Below the pieces are notes generated by a model that saw nothing but the letters and a program-made list of their open reading frames with translations, ran no database searches and was not told the DNA's origin. Positions 22,853-34,273 of a stretch of DNA of 64,000 nucleotides are shown piece after piece; positions within the stretch are counted from its first letter, which is position 1; the number at the start of each line of letters is the position of its first letter. Made by a program: the position numbers and the translations under genes. This DNA is from Sanderia malayensis (lineage: Eukaryota; Cnidaria; Scyphozoa; Semaeostomeae; Pelagiidae): the NCBI GenBank assembly GCA_013076295.1, contig RQOL01000699.1, forward strand, positions 6,386,104 through 6,450,103, read 5' to 3'.

Positions 22853-25800
22853 CTACCTTTTCTTTTGTCGCTTTTCAAGTGGCTCTTCGGAAATGTTGCT
22901 CCACTTTGAACTTTTTGCCTGGCAATTCCCCGCTATAGGTGCAACAGTGAATTGGGATTTTATAATATTGTCATTGATTCCAACACTGCGAATATTAGGA
23001 TTGTCTCTACGGTGACCAATTGCTCGTTGCCGGCCAAAATAATTTTCCAGGTCATCCTGGCAAAAACGCTCTGAAAGAATATACTGCACCCCATTTTCAA
23101 GTAAGAACTTACATGCTTCAATGAAGGAGTATATCGTTATCTGAAGTCCCTTGTACGTCTGTGGTGAGATGAACATTGCTTGCTTTTCTGATTTTGAAAA
23201 CTTTCCTGGTTTTGACTCAATTGATTTCTGCCAGTCTTGGAAGTATTTCAAAAATTCACCCTCAAGCCAAGCGAATCTTGAATCGTCTGGAGACACATAT
23301 GGCATTAAAAATGGTTTTCGCTTCAATAGATGTTCCTTTGTATCTCGTACATTAAGGCAGTCAAAGAACATGTCCATTTTCTCACAAAACTCTGCTGTTG
23401 CACTTGCTTCTTTTGGACCATATTCTCTCAACACTGCTGCCACACTACTACTCAGGACTTGAACTGCAAGGTGAACTCTCATTGCAGAGTATGGTGTAAT
23501 ATTCACATGATCACTGGTTAGTTTTGGCAGTAGTTTGAGTCCACAATCTAGGTCTTCCTCATAAATGTGCTTTATGTGATTCCAGATTATGTGCTGTCCA
23601 CTGTTCCACAGCAAACGAGAAGATTTTCCAGAACCGGAGTTAGAAAGGTTGTTACCTGCTGTTTTCATAAGGTGGGGAGCATCAGAAAAGAAGAATATGT
23701 ATCGGTCAGGTGCAAAAAGATTGACTGCTCTGTACACAACCTCCTTGCCAGCTTTCCCATCCATCCCTTTGTGCATTGAAAAAAAGGTTCTATTTGATGA
23801 GGTTCCATCACAAACAGCACCCATAACTTTCAATTGGCATGTTTTCTCTAATATGGCCACTGCTCTCCAAAATAGAGGAAACAGTTGTAACGATGTTACT
23901 CCTTGAGTGGCAAAGGTGGCAAAACTGTATGACAGGGGGTTCACCACACTTTTTACCAGGAACACAGGAACATGACTTGTAATATCCTGAGCTTTGACAA
24001 GCGTTGCATAGTTGATGTTTGTGTCACCCAAATCCATAAACCCGATCAATTCCCCTGTATTTTTATCCCATACCAGATCTTCCTGGATCTTCATTTCATC
24101 GAAACAAATTATTATGTATCTCTCTGGTGGTGTAAATGATGCAGTTTTGTTTTGCAAATCAGCAGTAGTAGCTTTGTTGAAGCCCCTCTTTGGCTTTATA
24201 ACATTGCGGTAATCTCTCAATGTACGGAGACTGGGTAAAAAAACAGCACCAGTTCCTTCTTTTTTGTTGAAACGTAGCTCATTGTAAGTTGAGGTTGATT
24301 TTGCAGCCAAAGCAAGGCAAAATTTTATTATCATAGGATGGTATCTTATTTGAGATGGAGATTGCCTGAGATAATTTTGTTGCTCTTGCCAAAAGAGCTT
24401 CATGAAAGGTGGGATTTCCCTCTGATCACAGCTGCTAAAAATTTGCTTGAACTCATCACCAACCTCCACACTGACTGCTTTGGAAGTAAGATTCATTTCT
24501 TGCTTCATTTCTTCTATCTGCTTTTCAAGTTGCTTGCACTTTATTCTATTTTCCTGAAGAGCAAGCTTCACTCTCTCGGGCTTTGTTTTGAAAGCGGTGC
24601 CTTCAACTTAGCTGGGGTGTTAATCGCTGACTCTTTTTGCTTGATCAGCTTGCATTCCTTTTTTTCTGCTTCTTTGCATTCAGAGCATGAACCCTCACAC
24701 TTGATCAATAAATGGCAGTCATTGGAACGCAGGTATTCATCTTGCATGACTGTTTCTTTCTCGAAAAGATTGAAGTGTTTCGGGATACAATGTATCCTTG
24801 TTTTTCCATCAGATTTCCGGACAACTGAATGCAAATTTATGCCGTTGCACAAAACATGGGTATCAAGTTCTTTCAAGAGGTAGGATAATGTCACATTTTG
24901 AAAACTGCTGTCAAATTGTTTCATAGGATCAACATTTGGTGGCAGGAGCCAGCCATAAACTCGGATAAAAAAATTGAGTGTAAAGTCAACTGTGATAGCA
25001 TACTTTGGTGCCATAAAATGAGAGTTTTTCATTGTTATGCAGCATGCTTCTGGTGTTTCTGTGATTTCTATATCTATTTTCAAATCCTTGATTCGCTTTA
25101 TGGACTCCTCATAATTTTTGTAACAAGTTTGAGCAGAACAGTCTTGGGTTCCTGGCTGCGAATCTGCTCGTTTTTTTATGCTTACATCTGATCTTTCATT
25201 TATCTTTTTGACTTCCAACGTTTTCTTGGGAAGCTTTAAGTGTGGAATACTACCCTCTTTCAAAGTCTTCTTCAGTTCATCTAAAATAAATAAATAAATT
25301 AATTAATATACAAATATAATATATAATATATAGGGGTAAATATAAATAACAATATAATTAAATGCTAGTAGGGTAAACTGGATAAGTCAGGAGAGAGACA
25401 TTTGGGACACCCTGGGGTAATATGGGACAAGCAATAAAGATGGGGTGGTTGGTTATAGGTAATGTGCAATAAAAATAGATAGATAGAATGCTTCCCGAGG
25501 AAAGCTCAAATTCCGCGGAGATTTTTCTCTTTTGGCATTCTGCGCAGGCCGCAGGAAAACTTTAGGCCCAACTTTTTTACAATGGTCTGACCGTCTGACA
25601 ACGTTCATTCGATTTTGTCATCATTCATATTCGACCTAAATCTTTGGTTTATAAAGGAAAATATAAAGTAAAGTAAGAGCACTTACAATGATACAGTTCT
25701 TCTGGTAGAAAATGTTGCTCACAAACATAAACTTGATCTTCCTCGATTTGCTTTTTTAAAGGCGGGTCCACAACACGGTCTCGTGTGATAACATTTAAGA

Positions 25801-25924
25801 TATCGCTTCTCCACTTCTTTGTAAAGTCGTCAACTGCAGATGGAACTTTTATGATGGATAAACCTTTATATTTTCTTGATCTACAGGCTCCGCAACCATA
25901 AATTGCACAATTTGCACCAGGCAT
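22853..25924 (-). pseudogene. P-element/THAP9-like transposase
   Basis: Exon 1 (25924-25687) encodes a THAP zinc finger: MPGANCAIYGCGAC near the start and VYVCEQHF near residue 70. A 406-bp intron (donor GTAAGT, acceptor TTTTAG at 25281) joins phase-1 to exon 2, which carries the THAP tail and a Cys-rich linker. After a one-base shift near 24575 comes a leucine-rich coiled coil and then the P-type catalytic domain. Acidic residues sit in IICFDEMKI, GAVCDGTSSNRTFF and FCQDDLENYFGRQR, in the positions expected for the D-D-E set. The protein excises DNA by binding element ends. Apart from the single frameshift it looks intact, so this copy may be fairly young. Confidence 0.85.
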
Positions 25925-26421
25925 GTTAACAACTTTGAGTCATCGACGATGACGGCCATAACAACTTCGCATCTTCGATTTTTGGAATGCACTCGGGGAA
26001 GTCTGGGCACAAGTGAAAGTCAGGACAAAAAGATAATACAATAGGCTATTGTTTGCCTCTGGACTATAGATTATTCTTGTGACTATGGTTCAAGTAAAAT
26101 GTGTCTCACCACCACAATATACTGGTTTTATAGCATTTGTACATAGTTTATATATAGTTCACAAATCTCGGCTCTTGGTATTAATCTTTTCCTGCACTTG
26201 ACCATAAGAAAAAGTTCTTATATATGTCAGATATATTTACTAACTTGTATGAAACTGCAATCCGAAATAGAACAGATGAAAGTAAGTTATAGCTAACAGT
26301 TGAGTTGCAGGCCACATGTTTTCATTACTTTGGATTAACCAGGATAACAGGCTTGCTCCTCATGCTTATCACGTGTTTTTCATAGTTCATTTTACATGAA
26401 CAAAATATGGAAGAACAAATT

Positions 26422-26932
26422 AAGCAAATTATGGAAGAACATCTTTCCAAACATGAAATGGACAAAGTTTTGTTTTAGTTTGTTTATGCCGAACACATCA
26501 TCTTTCTTTTGTTTTTATTTCGATTAGAATTAATGATTAGATTTGTGTTTGATTCGGAATTATAAGAGTTCTCAGAAAGGAATGCTTTGCTTTCATTGTT
26601 GTTGAAAACACACGCTGGTTTGAGTATCGTATACAATAGAACAATAAAACAATAGATAACAATGATATGATGAGATCAAAACTAAACTTGAATTTTGTGA
26701 AATACGGCGGGGACAACCCCCAATTTTTTTCAAGTAAATATATGTATTTTCACATGTAGATTCGGAATCAATTATGAGTTTTATCCCCTGGGACCGTCTT
26801 GTTGGTGATTTTTGCACTTGCAACCAAATCAGGTTTCATTGAGAGGGCCTAAAATAGAATTTGCAACCCGATCGAGCTGCATAAAACTCGTTCGGGTTTC
26901 TGAATCCCGATCGAGTTTAGTAACCCTAGCTG
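26422..26932 (-). repeat. Right long terminal inverted repeat of the 11-kb element
   Basis: Mirror of 15939-16451. The inner edge ends with a local duplication of the GTTCTTCCATAATTTG motif that the left arm has only once. Confidence 0.85.
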
Positions 26933-26936
26933 TAAA

Positions 26937-27690
26937 GGTCTGTCATGTTGCCCATGAATATTTACAAAGCTTCTTCAGCCGGCTTTAACCACATTGCACA
27001 AGAAAGGGCACATTGTTATTGCATATTTAGATGATATCTATATCCAACCAAATACTTTAGAAGCATGTAGCCGTGCAGTAATTGATACCATTGAATTATT
27101 CACATTCATAATTCACCCCTCCAAATCAGCGTTTACACCATCAAAAGAGCTAAAAATGTTGGGATTTATCCTTAACTCGGAGTTAATGACAGTACGCCCT
27201 CCTCAGGATAAGGTGGAGTCATTGATAGGCTTATGCGATGCTGTGCTCGCAAGCGATCTAATTACCATTCGAACAATCGCCAAACTCTTGGGAAAGTTTA
27301 TTTCCTTTTGCCCTGGTGTTCAATTTGGCCCCCTTTATTTTCGACGAATCAAAAGGGCCAAAACATTAGCCCTAAAAACAAATTAACACAATTTCGAAAG
27401 GAAACTGTTGATCGCCAAGGAAGAGCGTGAGGAGATTAATTGGTGGGTATAAAATGCCGCAAAATAAGTCGAGATCAAGCGGAAGGAAATTGGGTGTTTC
27501 CAGACTGGCCAACACAGCCCTGCTACCCAGTAGTAAAAACTTTGCTGAAATCAAAGCCCATTGTGCTCAAACCAAAGAAGGAATTCTGACCTTAAAAAAC
27601 CACCCCCAACAAAAAACATCCTCTCCATTCCAAACTACAGCTAATTGTATGTCGCTTATCAGCAAAAGTCTAGAATGAAGCAGCCTCTCT
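26937..27690 (+). pseudogene. DIRS reverse transcriptase 3' half and RNase H remnant
   Basis: Resumes at GLSCCP, then a TGA where an Arg codon is expected, then IFTKLLQPALTTLHKKGHIV and the catalytic AYLDDIYI. The thumb and connection region (KSAFTPSKELKMLGFIL) follow, with an RNase H-like region broken after 27385. Together with 15484-15938 it forms one RT gene split by the 11-kb element. Confidence 0.8.
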
Positions 27691-28647
27691 TCCTCAGCCC
27701 AAAATCTTATCATCTCTTCATGGCGTCCTGGTACCTTCAAACAATATCAATCTTATTTAAGTAGATGGGAACAGTTTTATTATGCACACAACCTTGAAGT
27801 GTACAGCCCTTCTGTTGAACAGGTTGTTGAATTTCTTACATCATTATTTGCTGAAGGCCTGGTCTTAATGCTGCCAGATCGTATACTGCCAGATCTTATT
27901 ACTGAGAGCCGATCTTAATACTGCCAGATCAGCTCTTTCATCTTTCATTTCAACGGGAGGCAACCATCCCATAGGTGAACACCCCCTTGTTTGTCGTTAT
28001 ATGAAAGGTGCTTTCCACCTTAAGCCATCTCTATCAAAATATTCTCATATTTGGGATGTTAGACAGTTCTGATCTTATTTAGAGGAACTCCCTGTCTTGA
28101 AATCTATTTCCCTCAAGGAGCCCTCTTACACTACAGCTGCCTTTCTGTGTCTGCTTACGGGGCAACGGTGTCAAACACTTCATGTTATGGATATTCAAAA
28201 TATTCACATTCTTCCTGACAGACTCCCTATTACCATACAAAAACCACTGAAAACTACCAAACCAGGTAAACATCAAGCTCCCCTTTTTAGTTTTAGAAAC
28301 CTTTTTAGAAATTTTAGCATACCCAGATGATGACTGCCTGTGTATTGTTAAGAAACTTGAGGAATATATTTCCAAGACTGCCCCTTTAAGAAAGGACAGC
28401 ACCCAGTTGTTTGTAAGTTTTCGATCACCATGCAAACCGGTTTCTAAAGACACCATTGCCAGATGGGTAAAGGAAAGTTTCCGCTCATAGTTGCCGAACC
28501 GCCTCAATGTCAGCTGCCAAACAAGCCAGTTTATCGGTGCCAAAAACAATGAAAACTGCTGGCTGGTCTAATGCAAAGACATTTGCTCAATTCTATTGCA
28601 AAACTGTAGAAAAAGACAATTTTGGACATGGTATTTTAACCGCATAA
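27690..28647 (+). pseudogene. DIRS-type tyrosine recombinase
   Basis: N-terminal SAM-like region RPGTFKQYQSYLSRWEQFYY, then a disturbed stretch with an imperfect tandem duplication of ATACTGCCAGATCTTA units at 27860-27930. The catalytic half has LLTGQRCQTL (first Arg), HSCRTAS (His-x-x-Arg), TAGWSNAKTF and FAQFY (nucleophile Tyr). It ends KDNFGHGILTA before TAA at about 28645. Such recombinases insert circular cDNA without a target duplication. Frameshifts near 27900, 28070, 28320 and 28480 make it inactive. Confidence 0.75.
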
Positions 28648-29097
28648 TTTGAATCACCTAGTTGAGTTTTCAGGCTGTTCTCATGCTCAAAATATATACT
28701 GTATATATTTGCAAATCCTTCAGAAATATGTGTTATGCATAAATGTGCTCTCACTTTTGTCGACTTTGCATCTGCGCACAACATGACAGATTTTAATAAT
28801 ATCGTAACCTGATTGAAATTCGTAATGGCGGGACCATTTTGAAAGCTGCAGTGGGAGAAACCAATATACTGTGTGTTTTTTCCCTACGGAATTGTTTCTT
28901 ATAATGGAAAAGACGCAAAAGGTAGAAACATAGCTAAAACAATGCTGTTGTGTATTTACAGTGTTCTTAAGATCCCAACTTAGTGTCACAAATAAACATA
29001 CTGTAAGCTTTATATTTTTTGTAAATTACCATGTACTGCATGGTATTATACAAATATACAATATATAATTTACAATATATTTACTTGATGTCCACAG

Positions 29098-32092
29098 AAA
29101 TTTAGAAAAAGAAGTCTAGCAAAGCAATCTTTTGCCGAATCTTTAGAAAGCTTGAATAATATTGATCTTCCTGGCTGTTCTAACCAAAAGGAGCCCACTG
29201 TGTCAATAATTGATGTACAGAGGGATTGTGAAACAAGATTGATACAGAGAAAGCCAGTAAGAAAACATTACCCAAGAAAGAAAAAGGAAAAACATTCAAA
29301 AGGAAAGGAAGGTGATATCGGTATATTATTTATTGATACCAGTATATTACAATACATGATTGAAGTCTTTTTGAAATCTTTGGCTTACATTATTACAAAA
29401 GTAGCTATACTTTTTTCATCATTAGGTAGTTATTGTTTATTTTTAATTTCCTCTGGAAATTAATATTAGCTGTGTATAATATTTATAATATGTGGCTCAG
29501 ATTGCAGCTGTCATTTAATTTCAAGTTGTAACTTCCCTCAAACCACCTATTAAAAACATTTCAATCCAATGAAAGTTATTTATGTATTTGAAAATACAAT
29601 TTTAATTTGTTGAATTTAGTTGTCTGATCATTGCAAACGCATGAAACTATGAGTAATGACAAATATCACAACCGTACTGTAATATTATATTTTATCATAT
29701 TGCTTTATATATTGTAGTTTTTAGAGTATATTATATTATATCATATTATATTATATTAGGTTATGTTATTGTATTGTGCCTTTTCGAATGATAGTCATCC
29801 TTTTATGCACGTACTTTTTGACAAAATATTTAAACATTTTGAATTGTTTCTTTTTATTTAGCTGAGCTCAATCAATCAAACAACCTTTGCCCAGTCTTTT
29901 CGTGAATGGAAATATGTTTCCAATGCTACGATTTTTCAAACTGGTGAAGATTACTTTTCGTGCCCTGTCTGTGCTAATGTCTGCCATTCAATCCATATTG
30001 ATGGTCATCGAAGGACGTATAGATTCAAGAAAGTTCCACGATATTTGAAATCATTCTATTTTATTATGAGATCTTTTAATCATTTAAGTTTTGATACAAT
30101 GCGTATTTTGATGTTGATGCTCGCTTTGGCACAGCTAGCAGATGTGACACAGATGAAGTATATACACCATCATTTGATGTTAATTTTCTTTTTAGAGGAA
30201 AAGAAGACCCATTGTATAAAGACCAATTTATTGCAGATGATTCTGAGGTTCAAATGCACATGAAAACACTTTACGAAAAGATGGGCAGCCAGGTAAGCGT
30301 GACCAGCTAATTTTGACCAAATTCTGTGTATTGGATGAATCAGTAGAATTGCCTCTGCCCCAGTGTTGCATTTGAAAAACAAGATGCACTTCAATTATTC
30401 ACAGGATTACAATGAAGACAAGATGTGCGGATCTTCATATTGGCAAGCAGCAAGGTCAAAATCGAAAAAAAGCTATGCATCTTTGGATGAAACAGGACTC
30501 GTTGTTGCCGGATGCCGCCATATGTTGGCCTTAAAAGCTGTTAACATGTTTGCTGGGGAGCAGTATGGATATGTGCTATTTTTGCAAACGTTTTTGCACC
30601 ATGCAGTTGGAATGAAATTTATTTGGCAAGATATTATGTGCAAATACTGGCCATGGTTAAAAAAAGTTGCATCCAAGATTCCATGTGTACAGAAGCTACT
30701 TGATACTTCAAGCGCACTACCTGTAATGCATGCAAAAGCTCAATCGCTAGATTGCCAGGTAAATATTTTCTGCTTTTTCCAGATACGTTATGCCACAATT
30801 TACTTCCATTGCATATCAAATTGACTATAAATTAAATAAAGTCTATTACCTTTTACTTCTTTTAGCTGGTTTGGAGTGGATTTTACCAATATCAAGCCAC
30901 TTTATCAACAGGAGAAAGTATGGAGCAATTTTTCTCCTATTTTGCTAAATGTGGGTTAAGGACAAAGAGTATGAATGCTGGTGGTAATGCTTGATCTTTG
31001 AACTTAATATTCCTCATTGAATTTTTTTATTTCTATTAAGCCACCCCAGACAGTGCAATTTGTAGCTCATTTAAAATATAGAACTATGTTTTAGTGCCTT
31101 GCTCATAGGACATATCCTCAGTATAGCGGACATTTTGACAATTTCCTGCAACTTCTTATGTGACGTTATTTCAAATACTTGCTTATGCGACTAACTCTAA
31201 TTTACAGCACAAATTGATTCATTAACGCAACATGCGTCATTTTGGAACCAAAGAAAAATCAAAAAGTTTGCCTCATCTCTCGCCAAACAGTATGCAAAGG
31301 TAAGGTGATTTCAAAGAACTTTCAAGTGTTCGTTTTTCTTTATAGACCATTGGTTATCTTTCATATTTAAATTGTTGCAAACCAGTTTATATCCTTCAAT
31401 TTTTGTGCAGACTAAAAAGAAATTAGCTGAGACTCTTAAAGAGAAGAATGCTCTGTTAAGCACAACAGAAGTTCCTCCCGATGCGACAACAAGCATGGGA
31501 AAAGGACTTCAGAACTAAAGCAATGGGTATCATTACCGTCACTTTATATTACTGATTATCTCCCCTTGATTTCATAAGCATTTTCTCAAAAGATTGCAAA
31601 TGCTTTCTGTTCTATATCATTTACAGTAATCTCTTTATGCTTGAGTGTTCAATGATTGTGTTTTAAATAATTCTTTCCTATCTGCAAATGACCATTTTAG
31701 CTTCTTTCGAACATCGATCTACTACCTCCGTGGTCAGCCAGCTTGCCGAGTATTATAAGTTGCACCAGGAGCTTCTATCAGCGCCAGCTGTACAAAATTA
31801 TATCGAAAATATTAACAAAGCATGCAGTATAATTTCAGGTGAACTTGAGCAACCATCTTGTTTTATCTGTTCTTCTTTTTGTATTTTCATGTCTGCTTCA
31901 GAAAATCTGTTACAATTGTACACATGTGGCTTGCGACAGTGTACATTCGAATTCAATGTGTTAATTACAGGTCAGGAAGAAATACACAGTATTCTATCCG
32001 CAAAACAGGGCACAATCTCTAGAAAGCGAAAGCGCCTTGCTGATCTTGAAAAAAATTACTGGTTGGTGATTACGATAAAAATTGTGCACTGA
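29098..32092 (+). CDS. KDZ (Zisupton/Dileera-type) transposase, multi-exon
   Basis: At least nine plus-strand exons with consistent phases: 29098-29256, 29862-30016, 30196-30292, 30405-30758, 30866-30983, 31208-31299, 31411-31518, 31701-31838 and 31971-32092. Exon 2 holds a CPVCANVCHSIHIDGHR cysteine cluster. Exon 4 has CGSSYW, DETGLVVAGCRHML and WQDIMCKYW. Exon 5 has STGESMEQFFSY. Together these give the D-D-E residues of the KDZ RNase H fold. Exon 6 (WNQRKIKKFASSLAKQYAK) and exon 9 (ISRKRKRLADLEKNYW) match the family's C-terminal pattern. A TAA ends exon 7, so exons 8-9 need an alternative join or the gene is recently damaged. The N-terminus is missing or lies further upstream. Confidence 0.75.
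29690..29770. repeat. TATAT-rich simple repeat
   Basis: A run of TATTATATTATATCATATTA units inside the first KDZ intron. Replication slippage sequence with no further signal. Confidence 0.7.
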
Positions 32093-32577
32093 AAGACGGG
32101 AAAGATTACAGTTACTAATTTATTTTCATTTTTCATTTAATTTTTTTTATTTGTTTAATTAATTGATTTATTAATTGATTTCAAATGAACTCCTTGTCAA
32201 TTGATTTTCATTTATTTTTATTTTATGTGAAAAAATTAGTTTTATCTTCTCTTCTTCTTGGATGATTTAATTTACTTCAATTCACTTGTGATATTTAGTT
32301 TGATTTTCTTTCACTTGATTTAAAATTACGAACAAATTCATTTCACTTCAAACAATTTTTTGGAAATATTTTGCTTTTTACCAAATATTGTCAGAAAAGT
32401 TGAACGGCAGCCATCGGACAGCATAGATAACCATTAGCATTGACTTTTGTTTTGGCAGTGCGATCTTTCGGAAATCGTTTCTTGCATTTGTTATTCTCCA
32501 TGCAAACACATCCGGGGTTGATATCACCGTATGGAGCAGGTGTCGTTTCGGTACATTAAGTCCATTGGGTACATTAA

Positions 32578-34055
32578 AGTGCCCCTACACCTTATTTTTT
32601 TATTCTTCATATCGATAAAACTTTCTTCGCTGATTTTAGATCCGAAAATAGTATTTAAATCTGACGTCTAGTTAACGAGTTATAACGTGGGGAAGTGTCG
32701 ATGTTTCGTCATTTTCGCCATTTTTTGTGATCAACTTTTAGGACTGGGATCTACCTACTATGACATCATAGTTGGTGCCATTGGTGCCCCCTTCATTTTC
32801 CCGTACTGAAGCAACAAATCCCACATCAATTTTCTCGCACACGATGAGCTTGATATTTCATTTTTTGACTTTGATGATTAGAAACAGGTCGGCGCATTAT
32901 GACATTGAAATTTGAAAGGCTTGCGATGAGTTTGCAGCTGTGGGGAGGAACTACAAAATTCCCATGTAGTGGCTGCTCGTTGTGCTCAGTGGAGGCGGGC
33001 GTGGGCCGTGCAATGTTAAAACTGTACGGGAACGGGGCATCAAAACATGATAAAACTGGGAAAATATGCCATATCGATGTGTTTTGCTAGCCCATGGAAA
33101 TACACCCGATAAATCAAAATTTGTATGGCTTCACAAAATTCTGCTTTATCAGGATGATCGAGGAGAAGGAGATGGATAGATTTCCTCAATTCGCAACAAC
33201 GGAAGAAATTCTATGGACATATCATCATGAATGAATTAAATCAAACAACAAAGCGCAATAATTTCGGTACAATAACGAAATTCATGTGTAGTAATAAGGA
33301 ATTGTGTTGCAGATTTTCTACACTTGCTGTTTCAAATGAAACTCGAATCGTTTCAAGCTTCTTCAAACCCCAAAGGTTTAGACTGACACGGATATGATGG
33401 CCTAAATTATATTATATTGAATTTTGATATACACTTTTGCTTCATCACATACACAGCAAAAAGATAATAATTCAGATCTAGTCAAATGCCCAGAAAGTAT
33501 TCTTTCAACATTTCTTTTCTTGCTCACATCTCTTTCATGGCTTTGACTGAAAGAGTTCTCAGCCAAATGGGATCAAATGCATCAGGTTTCTCCTTCATCA
33601 GTATCACTATCAACGGTCTGCTTTGCTCTACAATACGATCAATCCTATCCCCTCGCCATCTTCGCATTCCTCGGCACTGCAATCCCTACTGTCCGACTAA
33701 GAATGTTAATTTATGGAAACTTTCTATTCGATTCTGATCACCAAAATTGCACAAATACCCACGAATACACATAACGAGACACGACAAAAGCGCAACGCAA
33801 ACACTATTTATTATTCTGAATGTAGGCCTGCGCCCGCCGCCACCGAGCACAACGAGCAGCCACTACATTGGAATTTACCTACTATGATGTAATAGTAGGT
33901 AAATTACGATCCTAAAAGTTGACCACGAAAAAGTGGCACACGTTGCCTCGTATCTCAACAACTACTCATCAGATCAAAAAAATATAAACAGATTCAGAAT
34001 AAGCGCATTCGAATCTATAGTTTTAGCCAATAAAAAAATAAGGTGTAGGGGCACT
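32578..34055. mobile_element. 1.48-kb TIR element, TTAA target
   Basis: Ends are AGTGCCCCTACACCTTATTT and its reverse complement, flanked by TTAA at 32574-32577 and 34056-34059. Further in, mirrored blocks recur: CAACTTTTAGGAT, CCTACTATGA, and CATGTAGTGGCTGCTCGTTG against its complement near 33850. No transposase was found, so it is non-autonomous. The TTAA target with AG ends fits Kolobok better than typical piggyBac, but the TTAAAGGRR signature is only partly met. A related truncated copy lies at 12475-13480. Confidence 0.8.
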
Positions 34056-34187
34056 TTAAATACGAGCTCGTATTTAATAAACTGTTTTTTTGGTACTAAA
34101 TATCATATTTTAAAATATTTTACTAGGAAGGCCTACTTTGGGATCTTACTCTGTCATTTTAATGACCTACCCAATATATGAGTTCAC

Positions 34188-34273
34188 GAATGTCACAAAA
34201 AGAAAGCTGTGTTTAAGGACCTCACAAGGCACCTGAAAACAGTGCATAAGTTAACCAGAAAAGACTATGAAAG
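34188..34273 (+). CDS. C2H2-like finger exon fragment
   Basis: An open stretch ECHKKKAVFKDLTRHLKTVH ends at a strong donor GTATGT at 34274. It has the second half of a C2H2 finger (F-x5-L-x2-H-x4-H) with one Cys visible. The preceding acceptor is unclear. Possibly an exon of the same unknown gene as the exon at 42433. Confidence 0.3.

Larger units (their letters stand above)
21082..26087. mobile_element. P-type DNA transposon with two genes
   Basis: A 5006-bp element. Terminal inverted repeats are 33 bp with two mismatches (CAYAGTCACAAGAATAATC...), at 21082-21114 and 26055-26087. GTTCAAG flanks both ends (21075-21081 and 26088-26094); P elements normally give 8 bp, and here 7 match. It carries a THAP/P-type transposase (minus, 22853-25924) and a C2H2-finger gene (plus, 21229-22539) in convergent orientation, each starting near one end. 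It sits inside the 11-kb TIR element, downstream of the large gene. Confidence 0.88.
15939..26932. mobile_element. Large TIR element, about 11 kb including a nested P-type element
   Basis: Outer ends read CAGCTAGGGATACTAAAC and the complement of CAGCTAGGGTTACTAAAC. Arms of about 510 bp (15939-16451 and 26422-26932) are nearly identical inverted repeats, a few percent diverged by eye. A TAAT at 15934-15937 and TAAA at 26933-26936 are the likely target duplication, since removing the insert with one copy puts the split DIRS RT back in frame with its usual motif spacing. Without the P-type insertion the element is close to 6 kb. It holds a HIRAN-like gene (minus) and a very large gene (plus) transcribed divergently. 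I cannot place it in a named superfamily. Confidence 0.8.

Noticed and set aside
22821..24212. Plus-strand ORFs opposite the P transposase
   Set aside because: Antisense shadows of the minus-strand coding region with no domain features.
25687..25924. THAP exon might belong to a Kolobok transposase
   Set aside because: It splices in phase into the P-type transposase and lies within P-type TIRs.
15940..26931. AGCT (or TA, CTAG) as target duplication of the 11-kb element
   Set aside because: These fall within the inverted tips CAGCTAGGG on both sides. AGCT would leave a frameshift and extra bases in the DIRS RT, while TAAT/TAAA outside the tips restores normal motif spacing.
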